Shown piece by piece: positions 8,431 to 17,579 of a stretch of DNA of 48,887 nucleotides. The notes under the pieces were generated by a model. That model searched no databases. It was not told where the DNA came from and was given only the letters and a program-made list of their open reading frames with translations. Position numbers and translations under genes: made by a program. Each line of letters starts with the position of its first letter. Position 1 is the stretch's first letter. The DNA lies in the NCBI GenBank assembly GCA_945868305.1, contig CAMBKU010000012.1, positions 1-48,887 on the forward strand, written 5' to 3'. The stretch is from an uncultured Lachnospiraceae bacterium (GTDB taxonomy: Bacteria; Bacillota; Clostridia; Lachnospirales; Lachnospiraceae).

Positions 8431-9252
8431 ATGATGTCAGAGGATGAGTTTAAAAGGATATCATTTTTTTTGAAAAGTCGTTACGGCATTGATATGAGCA
8501 GAAAAAAGGAAATTATGAATGGAAGGCTGGAGAACCATGTCAGGGCAGGCGGTTTTTCGAGTTATCATGAATATATGGATGCGGTGGAACAAGACTTTAC
8601 GGGTGAGATGGAAAAGACACTGGTAAATCTGTTGACTACGAATCATACATATTTTATGCGAGAATTTGAGCATTTTGAATACTTAAGAAAGGTTGTGCTT
8701 CCCTGGCTTAAGAAAAAGGAAGCCGTAAACAAAGATATTTGTATTTGGTGCGGAGCATCTTCTACCGGGGAGGAGCCATATACAGTTGCCATGATATTAT
8801 TGGATTTTTTTGGCTTAGAACATGCAGACTGGGACACCAAAGTTTTGGCAACAGATGTTTCAACCGGGGTTTTGAAGCAGGCGGTGGATGGGATATATAA
8901 TAAAGAGGCACTCAAAGAACTGCCGGAACCATGGAAAAGAAGGTTTTTTCGGGCTATGCCGGATAAAGAACAGTATAAAGTGGCACCCGAACTAAAAAAT
9001 GAGGTCATTTTCAGGCAGTTTAATCTGATGAATCCATTTCCGTTTAAAAGAAAAATGCATGTCATATTTTTGCGGAATGTCATGATTTATTTTGATAATC
9101 AGACAAAATGCGAATTGATTCGGAAGATATATGATGTAATGGAGCCAGGAGGGTATTTGTTTATCGGGCAGACAGAAACGATAGATAAAAACAGTGCTCC
9201 GCTGCAAATGATTCAGCCATCTATCTTCAGAAAACGGGAAGGGATGAAGTAA
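8431..9252 (+). CDS. cheR: CheR chemoreceptor methyltransferase
   Basis: 273 residues, the normal length for CheR. It transfers methyl groups from S-adenosylmethionine to glutamates of chemoreceptors. Seen: an N-terminal helical domain; the CheR-type NLLTTNHTYFMREFEHF segment (usually T.FFR); the SAM-binding loop CGASSTGEEPYTVAM (usual form AGCSTGEEPYS); and the C-terminal NVMIYFDNQTK. No strong ribosome site is seen; ATG 8434 is an equally possible start. It lies directly before cheB, so an adaptation pair is complete here. No CheC or CheD is present in the window. Confidence 0.93.
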   Translation: MMSEDEFKRISFFLKSRYGIDMSRKKEIMNGRLENHVRAGGFSSYHEYMDAVEQDFTGEMEKTLVNLLTTNHTYFMREFEHFEYLRKVVLPWLKKKEAVNKDICIWCGASSTGEEPYTVAMILLDFFGLEHADWDTKVLATDVSTGVLKQAVDGIYNKEALKELPEPWKRRFFRAMPDKEQYKVAPELKNEVIFRQFNLMNPFPFKRKMHVIFLRNVMIYFDNQTKCELIRKIYDVMEPGGYLFIGQTETIDKNSAPLQMIQPSIFRKREGMK

Positions 9253-9255
9253 GGT

Positions 9256-10284
9256 ATGCGTCAGATTAGAGTATTAGTAGTAGAGGATTCTCTCGTATTT
9301 CAGGAATTACTGGTTCGGAATTTAAATAAAGATCCTGCAATCACTGTTGTGGCGACGGCAACAGACCCATTTGAAGCAAGGGATGCAATTTTAAAATACC
9401 AGCCGGATGTTATGACGTTGGATGTCGAACTTCCGCGGATGAGTGGAATTGAGTTTTTGCGGAAACTGATGCCGCAGTACCCGCTTCCGGTAGTGGTAAT
9501 CAGTGCGTTGAGTGATAGAGTGTTTGACGCACTGAATGCAGGGGCAGTGGATTTTGTGGCAAAGCCGCTTGTGTCTGACCGAAAGCAGTTGGAAACATTT
9601 TTGACCAATGAGCTGCCGGTAAAAATAAAAATAGCATCTACTGCCAGAATCAGTAATATTAAAAAGGCATCAATGGTACAGGAAAGCAGGTTACTTTCTG
9701 TGAATGACAACAATCTTGTTGTAGCGATTGGTGCTTCGACCGGAGGTACGGAAGCAATCTTTTCTGTAGTTAAGGATTTTGGTACGGATATTCCGGGAGT
9801 AGTCGTTGTGCAGCATATGCCGCCGGGGTTTACAGAAATGTACGCAAAGCGTTTGGATGATAAATGCCGTGTCAGAGTCAAGGAAGCAAAAAGCGGAGAC
9901 CGTGTTTTGCCGGGACAGGTTTTAATCGCCCCGGGTGGGGATATGCATATGAGACTGGTAAAAAGAGGAGGAGAGTATCAGGTAGAATGTAAAAAAGGAC
10001 CGAAGGTCAACGGGCATTGCCCGTCTGTGGATGTATTGTTTGAATCTGTGGCAAATACGGCGGGAGACAGGGCTTTGGGGATCATTTTGACTGGAATGGG
10101 TGCCGATGGCGCTAAAGGCCTCCTTTCGATGAGAAAGGCAGGTGCGAAAACGATTGGTCAGGATGAATCAACCTGTGTGGTATATGGGATGCCGAAGGTC
10201 GCCTATGATATTGGAGCTGTAATGTATCAGGAAAAGCTGTCAGATGTAGCTGGAAAAACATATTCATTATTGAATAGAATGTAG
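9256..10284 (+). CDS. cheB: CheB receptor methylesterase/deamidase
   Basis: 342 residues. The N-terminal receiver has Asp56 (TLDVELP). The C-terminal methylesterase domain shows the expected catalytic triad: Ser161 (GASTGGT), His187 (VQHMPPGF) and Asp284 (GMGADGAKG). It removes methyl groups from receptor glutamates and can deamidate glutamines, and is normally phosphorylated by CheA. The start is 3 bases after the cheR stop, so coupled translation is likely. Nothing looks damaged. Confidence 0.95.
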   Translation: MRQIRVLVVEDSLVFQELLVRNLNKDPAITVVATATDPFEARDAILKYQPDVMTLDVELPRMSGIEFLRKLMPQYPLPVVVISALSDRVFDALNAGAVDFVAKPLVSDRKQLETFLTNELPVKIKIASTARISNIKKASMVQESRLLSVNDNNLVVAIGASTGGTEAIFSVVKDFGTDIPGVVVVQHMPPGFTEMYAKRLDDKCRVRVKEAKSGDRVLPGQVLIAPGGDMHMRLVKRGGEYQVECKKGPKVNGHCPSVDVLFESVANTAGDRALGIILTGMGADGAKGLLSMRKAGAKTIGQDESTCVVYGMPKVAYDIGAVMYQEKLSDVAGKTYSLLNRM

Positions 10285-10296
10285 AGGAGGAAGAAC

Positions 10297-10689
10297 ATGA
10301 AGATTTTACTTGCAGAGGATGATTTTGTGACAAGAAAATTTATGCAGAATTTTTTGTCAAAATACGGAGAGTGCGATATCACCGTAGACGGGATGGAAGC
10401 GGTGGATGCATTTATGATGGCGTTGGAGGAGGATGATCCTTACGATCTGGTGTGCCTGGATGTTATGATGCCAGTCATGGATGGTTATCAGGCACTGGCG
10501 GGAATCCGCAATCTTGAAAAGGAGAGAAACATTCCGGAGGATAAAGCAGTGAAGATTATCATGGCAACGGCATTAAACGACGAGAAGAATGTCAAGATGG
10601 CATTTGATCTTGGATGTACCGTATATTCCGGAAAACCAATAGATCAGGAGAGGTTTGAACAGGCTTTGAAAAAACTGGGATTGATCTAG
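10297..10689 (+). CDS. CheY-like single-domain response regulator
   Basis: 130 residues, one receiver domain and nothing else. The acidic pair (LAEDDF), phosphoacceptor Asp55 (CLDVMMP), Thr (MATAL) and Lys (SGKPI) are present, so it should accept phosphate, presumably from CheA downstream. The ribosome site GGAGGAAG is strong. CheY proteins normally bind the flagellar switch; no switch genes are present here, so its target is open. It is not called cheY for that reason. Confidence 0.92.
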   Translation: MKILLAEDDFVTRKFMQNFLSKYGECDITVDGMEAVDAFMMALEEDDPYDLVCLDVMMPVMDGYQALAGIRNLEKERNIPEDKAVKIIMATALNDEKNVKMAFDLGCTVYSGKPIDQERFEQALKKLGLI

Positions 10690-10724
10690 AATAACAGGAG
10701 ATAAATCCAGAAAGGAGAAGGTTT

Positions 10725-12869
10725 ATGGCAGAAGAATTTAGTACCGAAGGTATGCTGGATATGTACCTGTTTGAAAATCAGCAGTTATTGGAACAATTAC
10801 AGGAAATTGTGTTAGAGCAAAAGGACGCGGATTGCTTTGATGAAGACAGCATCAATGAGATATTTCGGACAATGCATACCATAAAGGGCTCATCAGGAGT
10901 TATGATGTTTGATGAGATTACGGCGGTATCGCATAAATTGGAAGATGTGTTTTACTATTTAAGGGAATCTCATCCGAAAGATGTACCGCATTTGGAACTG
11001 GTGGATCACGTTTTGAAAGTATCCGATTTTATCATGAATGAAATGGAAAAACTTGGAAACGGAGAAGCGGCAGATGGCGATGCAGGGGATATGATTAATG
11101 ACCTTGATAAATTTTTAAATTCCTTAAAAGAAAGTAATGGAGAGAAAAAAGAAATCAAGGAGAATGTACATCAGGAGCCAAAGCAGTTTTATATTGCACC
11201 GATGGCGACCAGTGCCAGCCATTTCTACAAAATTTATATTACATTTTATCCGGAAACGGAACTGGCTAATGTGCATGCTTATAAAGTAATCTATGCATTA
11301 AAAGAAATAGCGGAAGATTTGCTGTATACACCGGAAGATATTATTTCTGATGAAGGTACGGCACAGGTGATTTTGGACGAAGGATTTAAATTGCTGTTAC
11401 AGTCCCAAAGTAACGAAGAAGAAATCCGTAAGCTGATTGGAATCGGATATGATATTAAAGCAGTGGATGTTTACGAATGTACTGCAAAAGAATTTCAGCA
11501 GGGCTTTGATATCATAGGATCCGGCACAAAAATTGATCTGGAATCCAGCGTAGAAGAAATTGAGGCAAAGGCACAGGAAAAGGCAGGGCAGGCAGGAGAA
11601 GAACCGAAGAAAAAAGAAATGGCACCTGGCGACTTTGTCATCCAGTCCAAGGAGCCGGGCAAGGCGAAAAAACTGGCGAAGGATAAACCAAAGAAGCAGG
11701 AAAAAGCAGCGTTTATCAGTGTGGATGTCAGTAAGATGGATATGTTGATGGATCTGATTGGAGAATTGGTGATTTCCGAATCGGTTGTACTTCAGAATCC
11801 GGATTTAAAGGTACCGGGTCTAAAGTTGGATAATTTTAATAAAGCGGCAGCGCAGATGGCAAAAATTTCAACGGATTTGCAGAACGTGATTATGTCCATG
11901 CGAATGGTTCCTTTGACCAATACCTTCCAGAAGATGAATCGTATTGTATTTGATGTATCAAGAAAACTGGGAAAAGATATTGAGTTTGAAATGATTGGAG
12001 AAACAACTGAGGTGGACAAGAATATCATTGAGCATATTTCTGATCCTCTGATGCATCTTGTAAGAAACGCGGTTGACCATGGAATTGAGACAAAGGAAGA
12101 AAGGGAAGCCAGCGGGAAAAAAGAACGCGGCAAGGTAACATTGTCTGCGAAAACAGAATCCGGTAAAGTCTGGATTGGTGTACAGGATAACGGAAAAGGG
12201 CTTGACAGGGAAAAAATTCTTGCGAAGGCAAAAAAGCAGGGATTGTTAGAAGATGGAAAACCGGAAAGCGCTTATACGGATAAAGAGGTGTATCAGTTCA
12301 TTACACTGCCGGGATTTTCAACCAATGAAAAGGTGACAGAATATTCCGGACGAGGCGTTGGAATGGATGTAGTAGTTTCCAATCTTCAGGCAGTCGGCGG
12401 AACGTTAGAAATCGAAAGCACTCCGGGACAGGGCAGTTTGATGAACTTAAAAATTCCATTAACGCTTGCTATTATTGACGGAATCGTAATGGAAGTAGGA
12501 ACATCATCATTCGTGATAGAAACTGGCGCAGTCAAGGAATTTGTCAGTGTTCGTGAAAGCATGATGAATCAAAAGCCGAACGGAGATGAATTTGTTATGA
12601 TTCGCGGAGAATGTTATCCGGTGCTGCGCCTGGGAGAATGGTATCATTTGCCGGAATACCAAAGGAACGTAGAAGACGGTATGATGCTGATTCTTGAGAT
12701 TGAAGGAAAAACCATTTGTCTTTTTGTGGATAAACTGGTCGGAAAACAGGAAATTGTAGTAAAGCCAATACCATCTTATGTCAAGAAAGTAAAAGGGTTG
12801 TCGGGATGTACGCAGCTTGGTGATGGAAGTATTGCTTTAATCATCGATCCTGCCGGACTGATAGAATAG
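10725..12869 (+). CDS. cheA: CheA chemosensory histidine kinase
   Basis: 714 residues. P1 HPt domain with His51 (RTMHTIKGSSG); linker; a P2-like response-regulator-binding region (about 150-265); a charged Lys/Glu linker (about 280-325); P3 dimerisation helices (MDMLMDLIGELVISES); P4 ATP-binding domain (HLVRNAVDHGIETKEERE, DNGKGLD, GRGVGMDVV); and a C-terminal P5 CheW-like domain. It phosphorylates CheB and the receiver upstream in response to receptor arrays formed with CheW. All key motifs look intact. It is preceded by AAAGGAGAAGG and followed by cheW 29 bases later. Confidence 0.96.
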   Translation: MAEEFSTEGMLDMYLFENQQLLEQLQEIVLEQKDADCFDEDSINEIFRTMHTIKGSSGVMMFDEITAVSHKLEDVFYYLRESHPKDVPHLELVDHVLKVSDFIMNEMEKLGNGEAADGDAGDMINDLDKFLNSLKESNGEKKEIKENVHQEPKQFYIAPMATSASHFYKIYITFYPETELANVHAYKVIYALKEIAEDLLYTPEDIISDEGTAQVILDEGFKLLLQSQSNEEEIRKLIGIGYDIKAVDVYECTAKEFQQGFDIIGSGTKIDLESSVEEIEAKAQEKAGQAGEEPKKKEMAPGDFVIQSKEPGKAKKLAKDKPKKQEKAAFISVDVSKMDMLMDLIGELVISESVVLQNPDLKVPGLKLDNFNKAAAQMAKISTDLQNVIMSMRMVPLTNTFQKMNRIVFDVSRKLGKDIEFEMIGETTEVDKNIIEHISDPLMHLVRNAVDHGIETKEEREASGKKERGKVTLSAKTESGKVWIGVQDNGKGLDREKILAKAKKQGLLEDGKPESAYTDKEVYQFITLPGFSTNEKVTEYSGRGVGMDVVVSNLQAVGGTLEIESTPGQGSLMNLKIPLTLAIIDGIVMEVGTSSFVIETGAVKEFVSVRESMMNQKPNGDEFVMIRGECYPVLRLGEWYHLPEYQRNVEDGMMLILEIEGKTICLFVDKLVGKQEIVVKPIPSYVKKVKGLSGCTQLGDGSIALIIDPAGLIE

Positions 12870-12898
12870 AATTACGAAAGAAAGGAGAAAAGATTCCT

Positions 12899-13411
12899 AT
12901 GGATGAACAACGCGATACGCAAAAGGGGAAATATGTTACCTTTAAATCCGGTAATGAATATTTCGGGCTTAAAATCCAATATGTCAATGAAATCATTGTT
13001 TTTCAGGAAATAACATCGATTCCGGAAAGCGAGGATTATTTAAAGGGACTTATCAATCTGCGAGGAAAGATTATTCCAGTGATTGATGTGCGGCTACGGT
13101 TTAAGCAGGAGCCATTTGAATATAACGACAGGACGTGCATCATCGTGATTAATGTGAAAGACACGGTCGTCGGATTGATTGTGGAGAAAATTGCAGAAGT
13201 GGTAGAAATACAGGAAGAAAATATTCTGCCGTCGCCTTCCATCGGACATGCAGATAAAACGCAGAATCAGTATGTTTATGGAATCGGAAAAGTGGGTGAC
13301 ACAGTGAAACTGCTTTTGGATCCGGATAAGTTGATTAAAGACGAAGACATATCGGTGGCTGAACAGGCAGAGGAAAATAAACAGGAAGAAGAAGGAGTGG
13401 AAGAATCATGA
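12899..13411 (+). CDS. cheW: CheW coupling protein
   Basis: 170 residues. A single CheW domain ([19 protein letters not shown] at the start, [17 protein letters not shown] in the middle, [13 protein letters not shown] later), which bridges CheA and receptors. The C-terminus carries an extra acidic tail ([16 protein letters not shown]). The stop overlaps the MCP start by 4 bases (ATGA), so the two are translationally coupled. Confidence 0.95.
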   Translation: MDEQRDTQKGKYVTFKSGNEYFGLKIQYVNEIIVFQEITSIPESEDYLKGLINLRGKIIPVIDVRLRFKQEPFEYNDRTCIIVINVKDTVVGLIVEKIAEVVEIQEENILPSPSIGHADKTQNQYVYGIGKVGDTVKLLLDPDKLIKDEDISVAEQAEENKQEEEGVEES

Positions 13412-14763
13412 AAAAGATGAAAGTATATACAAAATTGATTATAGGTTATATTATTCTCGATTTATTAGTGGTGATTTGTTTGTATTTTGGCTATAAATCA
13501 GTCAACCAGGTTCTTGTGGCAACTGATCCGGAAAGTTACATCAGACATTACAATATTTTCTCTGTATGTATGCTGGTGATTTGTATAGGGATTGTAGGTT
13601 TTATCAGTGTAAATATTGCAAGAACAATAAGAAAATCCATTAAACAACTGGCTGAAGCAGCGGAACAGATGGCAGCAGGCAGAGTAGATATCGAGTTGAA
13701 AAAAATGAGGGACGACGAATTCGGTAATGTGATTGATAAATACCAGATAGTAATCGACAATATCAGGGAACAGGCAAAGGTAGCGGAGAAGGTTGCAGAG
13801 GGTAATCTTACGGTAGAAGTAGTACCTAGATCTCAAGGAGATTTGCTTGGAACTTCACTAAAAAGATTGGTAGAAAATAATTCTTACGCTATTTCCAATA
13901 TTAGTGATGCAGCTTACCAGGTAATGACCAGTTCCTCGCAGGTGGCGAGTGCAAGCGAGGCGTTGGCACAAGGTTCCACAGAACAGGCAAGTGCCATTGA
14001 AGAAATTACAGCATCCATTGATGAGATTGCACAGAAAACAAAGGAGAATGCAACAAAGGCAAATGAAGCAGCTGATCTTGTGACGGAAGCTATTACAGAC
14101 GTAAAAAAGGGAAATGCGCAGATGCAGGAAATGATGTCTGCAATGCAGGATATTAATAAATCTTCTGAAAGCATTTCAAAGATTATAAAAACGATTGATG
14201 ACATTGCATTCCAGACCAATATCCTTGCATTAAATGCGGCAGTAGAGGCAGCCAGAGCAGGAGAGGCCGGAAAAGGTTTTGCAGTTGTAGCCGAGGAAGT
14301 AAGAAATCTTGCAGCCAAGAGTGCAGCAGCAGCTTCTGAAACAGCAGAATTAATCGAAGATTCCATTGGTAAGGTGGGAGCAGGTTCTCAGATTGCAGAC
14401 GAGACGGCCAATGCATTAGAGAAGATTACAAGTGTTGTACAGCGAAGCGAAGCACTGATTAATGAAATCGCAGAAGCATCAAATTATCAGGCAACTGCTG
14501 TTGCGCAGATTGATCAGGCAATCGGACAGGTGTCTCAGGTTGTGCAGACAAATTCGGCTACCAGTGAGGAATGTGCGGCAGCCAGTGAAGAACTGTCCAA
14601 TCAGGCAAACAGAATGCGCGACCTTCTTTCTGTTTACAAATTGACACATAATATGACATCAGGTATGAACCATGCACAGGAGCAGGCAGAGGGCTCATAT
14701 CCGGGCGAAGAAAATAAGAATGAACAGATTATCTCGCTGGGAGAGGGGTTTGGAAAGTACTAA
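13408..14763 (+). CDS. Membrane methyl-accepting chemotaxis protein with minimal outer loop
   Basis: 451 residues. Two membrane helices (about 10-29 and 50-72) are separated by only about 20 residues, so there is no extracellular ligand-binding domain. A HAMP domain (about 73-125) and a full signalling hairpin follow, with the canonical tip ([20 protein letters not shown]) and Glu/Gln-rich methylation-type helices. The C-terminus ends GFGKY; no NWETF-type CheR tether is seen. Such short-loop receptors usually sense through the membrane, the HAMP domain or cytoplasmic partners. Ligand unknown. Confidence 0.93.
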   Translation: MKKMKVYTKLIIGYIILDLLVVICLYFGYKSVNQVLVATDPESYIRHYNIFSVCMLVICIGIVGFISVNIARTIRKSIKQLAEAAEQMAAGRVDIELKKMRDDEFGNVIDKYQIVIDNIREQAKVAEKVAEGNLTVEVVPRSQGDLLGTSLKRLVENNSYAISNISDAAYQVMTSSSQVASASEALAQGSTEQASAIEEITASIDEIAQKTKENATKANEAADLVTEAITDVKKGNAQMQEMMSAMQDINKSSESISKIIKTIDDIAFQTNILALNAAVEAARAGEAGKGFAVVAEEVRNLAAKSAAAASETAELIEDSIGKVGAGSQIADETANALEKITSVVQRSEALINEIAEASNYQATAVAQIDQAIGQVSQVVQTNSATSEECAAASEELSNQANRMRDLLSVYKLTHNMTSGMNHAQEQAEGSYPGEENKNEQIISLGEGFGKY

Positions 14764-14773
14764 GGGAAGCCGG

Positions 14774-14816
14774 AAAGCATACCGCCATCAAGAAATTGAC
14801 GACGGTATGCTTTTTA
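14774..14816 (+). terminator. Terminator between the MCP and the hybrid kinase
   Basis: AAAGCATACCG (14774-14784) pairs perfectly over 11 bases with CGGTATGCTTT (14803-14813), followed by more T. It ends the che operon, though the next ribosome site begins only 5 bases later, so read-through may feed the kinase genes. Confidence 0.8.
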
Positions 14817-14831
14817 TATGGGAGGTAGCAG

Positions 14832-17576
14832 GTGGAAGATCTAAAGGGAATGAAAGAAGAACAACGGAAAATTGAAGGTGTTGTTTTAGTCTTTTACTGT
14901 ATTTATAATGTTGGGATATTGAAAAACAGCAGAAGTAATGGGTGGGAAAGTTGGGAGCTGTGCATAAGCATTGGCTGGATATTAAGTCTGATCGTTTATC
15001 TCAGAAAATATCGAAACTACCGTTTCCGGGCGATTTTTACCAGTGTAATGATGCAGGTGGGTATGATTTTCTATGAAATGCAGGTACCGGATCTGTTTTC
15101 TGATTTAGTAAATGTGATTGCCAGCACAGTTCTTCTGGGAATGTATGGAATACCCGAAATTATAGGTATTGCCATGTTTTCGACCACATTTCTGTTTGGT
15201 TATCATGCACTGTTTTTGGGAACCATTCAGCTTACGACCATGAGCGAACCTGCGGTAATGCTACAGCGAATTGCGTCCATGTATCTCGCAGAGTATATTG
15301 AGTACTTTATGGTGAAAAAACGGCGGGAGGCAAATGAAAGAAAATCCCAGATTATTGAAGAATTAGTAAAAACGGAGCGGACAAAAGATGATTTTCTTGC
15401 CAATGTCAGTCATGAACTGCGTACGCCGATTAACACTATATGCGGTATGTGCGAAATTGTACAACAGGCAGATCTTCCAGGAGATGTGCGGGATGATGTT
15501 TTTGATATTCAGACAGCGGGGAAAAATCTGCTTTCCGTAGTCAGTGATATGCTGGATTTTTCCGAATTGCAGTCGGGGAAAATCGAACTAGCAGAGGTAA
15601 CTTATAATATCACTTCTACAGTAAATGATGTAATCAATATGATAATGGCATGCAAAAGTGAAAAGCAGATTGAACTGATTGTAGACTGTGATGCGGATAT
15701 TCCATGTGGGCTGTTGGGAGACGAACAGAAAATACGCAGAGTAATCATGAATCTGCTTAGTAATGCGATTAAATTTACGAATGAGGGCTGTGTCATTCTT
15801 CGGATTTCCTGTCGCAAAACGGATTACGGAATAAATTTGTTAATCAAAATCAAAGATACTGGAATCGGAATGAAGGAAGAAAGTATTGAGAAGCTTTTCA
15901 CCAGATACAATCAGGTAGATACAGGAAGAAACCGTCAGGAGGGCGGCATTGGGCTGGGACTGGCAATTTCTCAGGCGATTGTAGATGAGATGGGAGGTTT
16001 TATTACTGTAAAAAGTGAATGGGGCAGAGGAAGTGAGATGCAGGTTGCCATTCCGCAGAAGATTGTGGATGAAACGCCGATTGTTTCTGTAAAAGAGCCA
16101 GGTCAAATCAATGCTGCTGTTTATGTGGATATGGAAAGAATGCATCAGGGAGAGGTACGTGATGCATATATCTCCTGTATGATGCACATGATGAACCAGC
16201 TTGGGGTGAAATGTCAGGTTTGCCATAGACTTGCAGAGTTAAAGCGGAAAGCAGAGCGGGAGAATTTTACACATATCTTTATCAGTCTGCCGGAATATAA
16301 AGAGGATGAAGCGTATTTTGATGAGATGGCTCAGTATGCGAAAGTAATCGTTATTTTGGAACAGACAGATGAGAAGGAGATTTCAAATAAAAATCTTATG
16401 CGTATTTATAAGCCGTTTTTTGTTTTGACGATTGTGCTGATGCTCAATGATGAGCAGAGTGGACGGGGGTCGTATGGTAGTCGGCATTTTCAAGGAGGAT
16501 TTATCGCACCGGATGTACATGTTCTGGTGGTTGATGACAATGTGATGAACTTAAGAGTGGTAGAAGGACTGCTTCGGCCTTATCAGATAAAAGTATCTAC
16601 GGCAACCAGTGGAAGGGAAGCATTGGAAAGAATTGAAACGAAAGATTATGATTTTGTATTTATGGATCATATGATGCCGGAAATGGATGGAATCGAGACG
16701 CTTCACCGTATCCGGCAAAAAGAGGGAGAATATTATAAGAAGGTTCCGGTGATTGCGCTTACTGCCAATGCGATTTCAGGAATGCGAGAAACGTTTCTGG
16801 CAGATGGATTTCAGGATTTTATTGCAAAACCGATAGAACTGTCTGTATTGGAGCGGGTATTAAAACGCAATATTCCGGAGCAAAAAATCGTTCGTGTAGG
16901 AAACAGTATCAGGAAAACGGAGCAAACGCCATTCTCGGGTGAGATGTTTGAAATAGGAGATTTGGATGTTCAAAAAGGGCTTGCTTACTGCGGCGGAATG
17001 GAGAACTATCTGGAAGTGCTTGTCATACATTGCAGGGACGGGGCGGATAATATAGAAAAAATAGAACAGTTTTATCGGCAGAAAGATTGGAAGAATTATA
17101 CGATTTTGGTACATGCATTAAAAGGTTCGATGTTAAGTATTGGTGCAGAAACGTTGTCCGGAATGGCAAAAGAACTGGAACAGGCGGGAAAAGAAGAAAG
17201 AGAGGAATATATCCTGACGCATCATGAAGCAATGATAGAGGAATATAAACGAATCCTTGCGATTTTGGCGGACAATGCGAAAATCAATTCGTCTGTTGCG
17301 GTTCATGAGGAACATACGGTATCAGGAGAAGCAGAGGAAAAGGAGCTGAGTGAAGAAGAATTTGATAAGTTTGTAGAAGAACTGGATGAGGCAGTGTACA
17401 CATTGGAAGGAGAAGCTATGTTGGCTGTGGTGGAGAGAATGCAGCAGTACAGTTATCATGGGTATTCTTTGAAAGAAGAATTAAAGCCGGTAATAAAGAA
17501 AATAGATATGTCTGATTTTATGTCTGCTGCGGAAGTGGTAAGAAAGCTGAAGACAAAAGAGAAAGGCGTGATGTAG
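14832..17576 (+). CDS. Membrane hybrid histidine kinase with receiver and HPt domains
   Basis: 914 residues, starting at a GTG with GGAGG 6 bases upstream. About five membrane helices fill residues 15-140 with no recognisable outer domain. Then HisKA (SHELRTP, His194), HATPase (NLLSNAIKFT, DTGIGMK, GGIGLGL), a degenerate receiver (about 425-545, no phosphoacceptor Asp, ends IYKPF), a real receiver (Asp612, FMDHMMPEMDG), an HPt domain (His761, VHALKGS) and a helical tail of about 75 residues like those of the kinases at 5862 and 34172. This is a complete His-Asp-His relay in one chain; the final receiver partner is not fused. It is followed 3 bases later by another kinase gene. Confidence 0.92.
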   Translation: MEDLKGMKEEQRKIEGVVLVFYCIYNVGILKNSRSNGWESWELCISIGWILSLIVYLRKYRNYRFRAIFTSVMMQVGMIFYEMQVPDLFSDLVNVIASTVLLGMYGIPEIIGIAMFSTTFLFGYHALFLGTIQLTTMSEPAVMLQRIASMYLAEYIEYFMVKKRREANERKSQIIEELVKTERTKDDFLANVSHELRTPINTICGMCEIVQQADLPGDVRDDVFDIQTAGKNLLSVVSDMLDFSELQSGKIELAEVTYNITSTVNDVINMIMACKSEKQIELIVDCDADIPCGLLGDEQKIRRVIMNLLSNAIKFTNEGCVILRISCRKTDYGINLLIKIKDTGIGMKEESIEKLFTRYNQVDTGRNRQEGGIGLGLAISQAIVDEMGGFITVKSEWGRGSEMQVAIPQKIVDETPIVSVKEPGQINAAVYVDMERMHQGEVRDAYISCMMHMMNQLGVKCQVCHRLAELKRKAERENFTHIFISLPEYKEDEAYFDEMAQYAKVIVILEQTDEKEISNKNLMRIYKPFFVLTIVLMLNDEQSGRGSYGSRHFQGGFIAPDVHVLVVDDNVMNLRVVEGLLRPYQIKVSTATSGREALERIETKDYDFVFMDHMMPEMDGIETLHRIRQKEGEYYKKVPVIALTANAISGMRETFLADGFQDFIAKPIELSVLERVLKRNIPEQKIVRVGNSIRKTEQTPFSGEMFEIGDLDVQKGLAYCGGMENYLEVLVIHCRDGADNIEKIEQFYRQKDWKNYTILVHALKGSMLSIGAETLSGMAKELEQAGKEEREEYILTHHEAMIEEYKRILAILADNAKINSSVAVHEEHTVSGEAEEKELSEEEFDKFVEELDEAVYTLEGEAMLAVVERMQQYSYHGYSLKEELKPVIKKIDMSDFMSAAEVVRKLKTKEKGVM

Positions 17577-17579
17577 GGT

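Noticed and set aside
13914-14366. Minus-strand open frame rich in Ala and Ser opposite the MCP
   Set aside because: It is a composition effect of the repetitive MCP helices.
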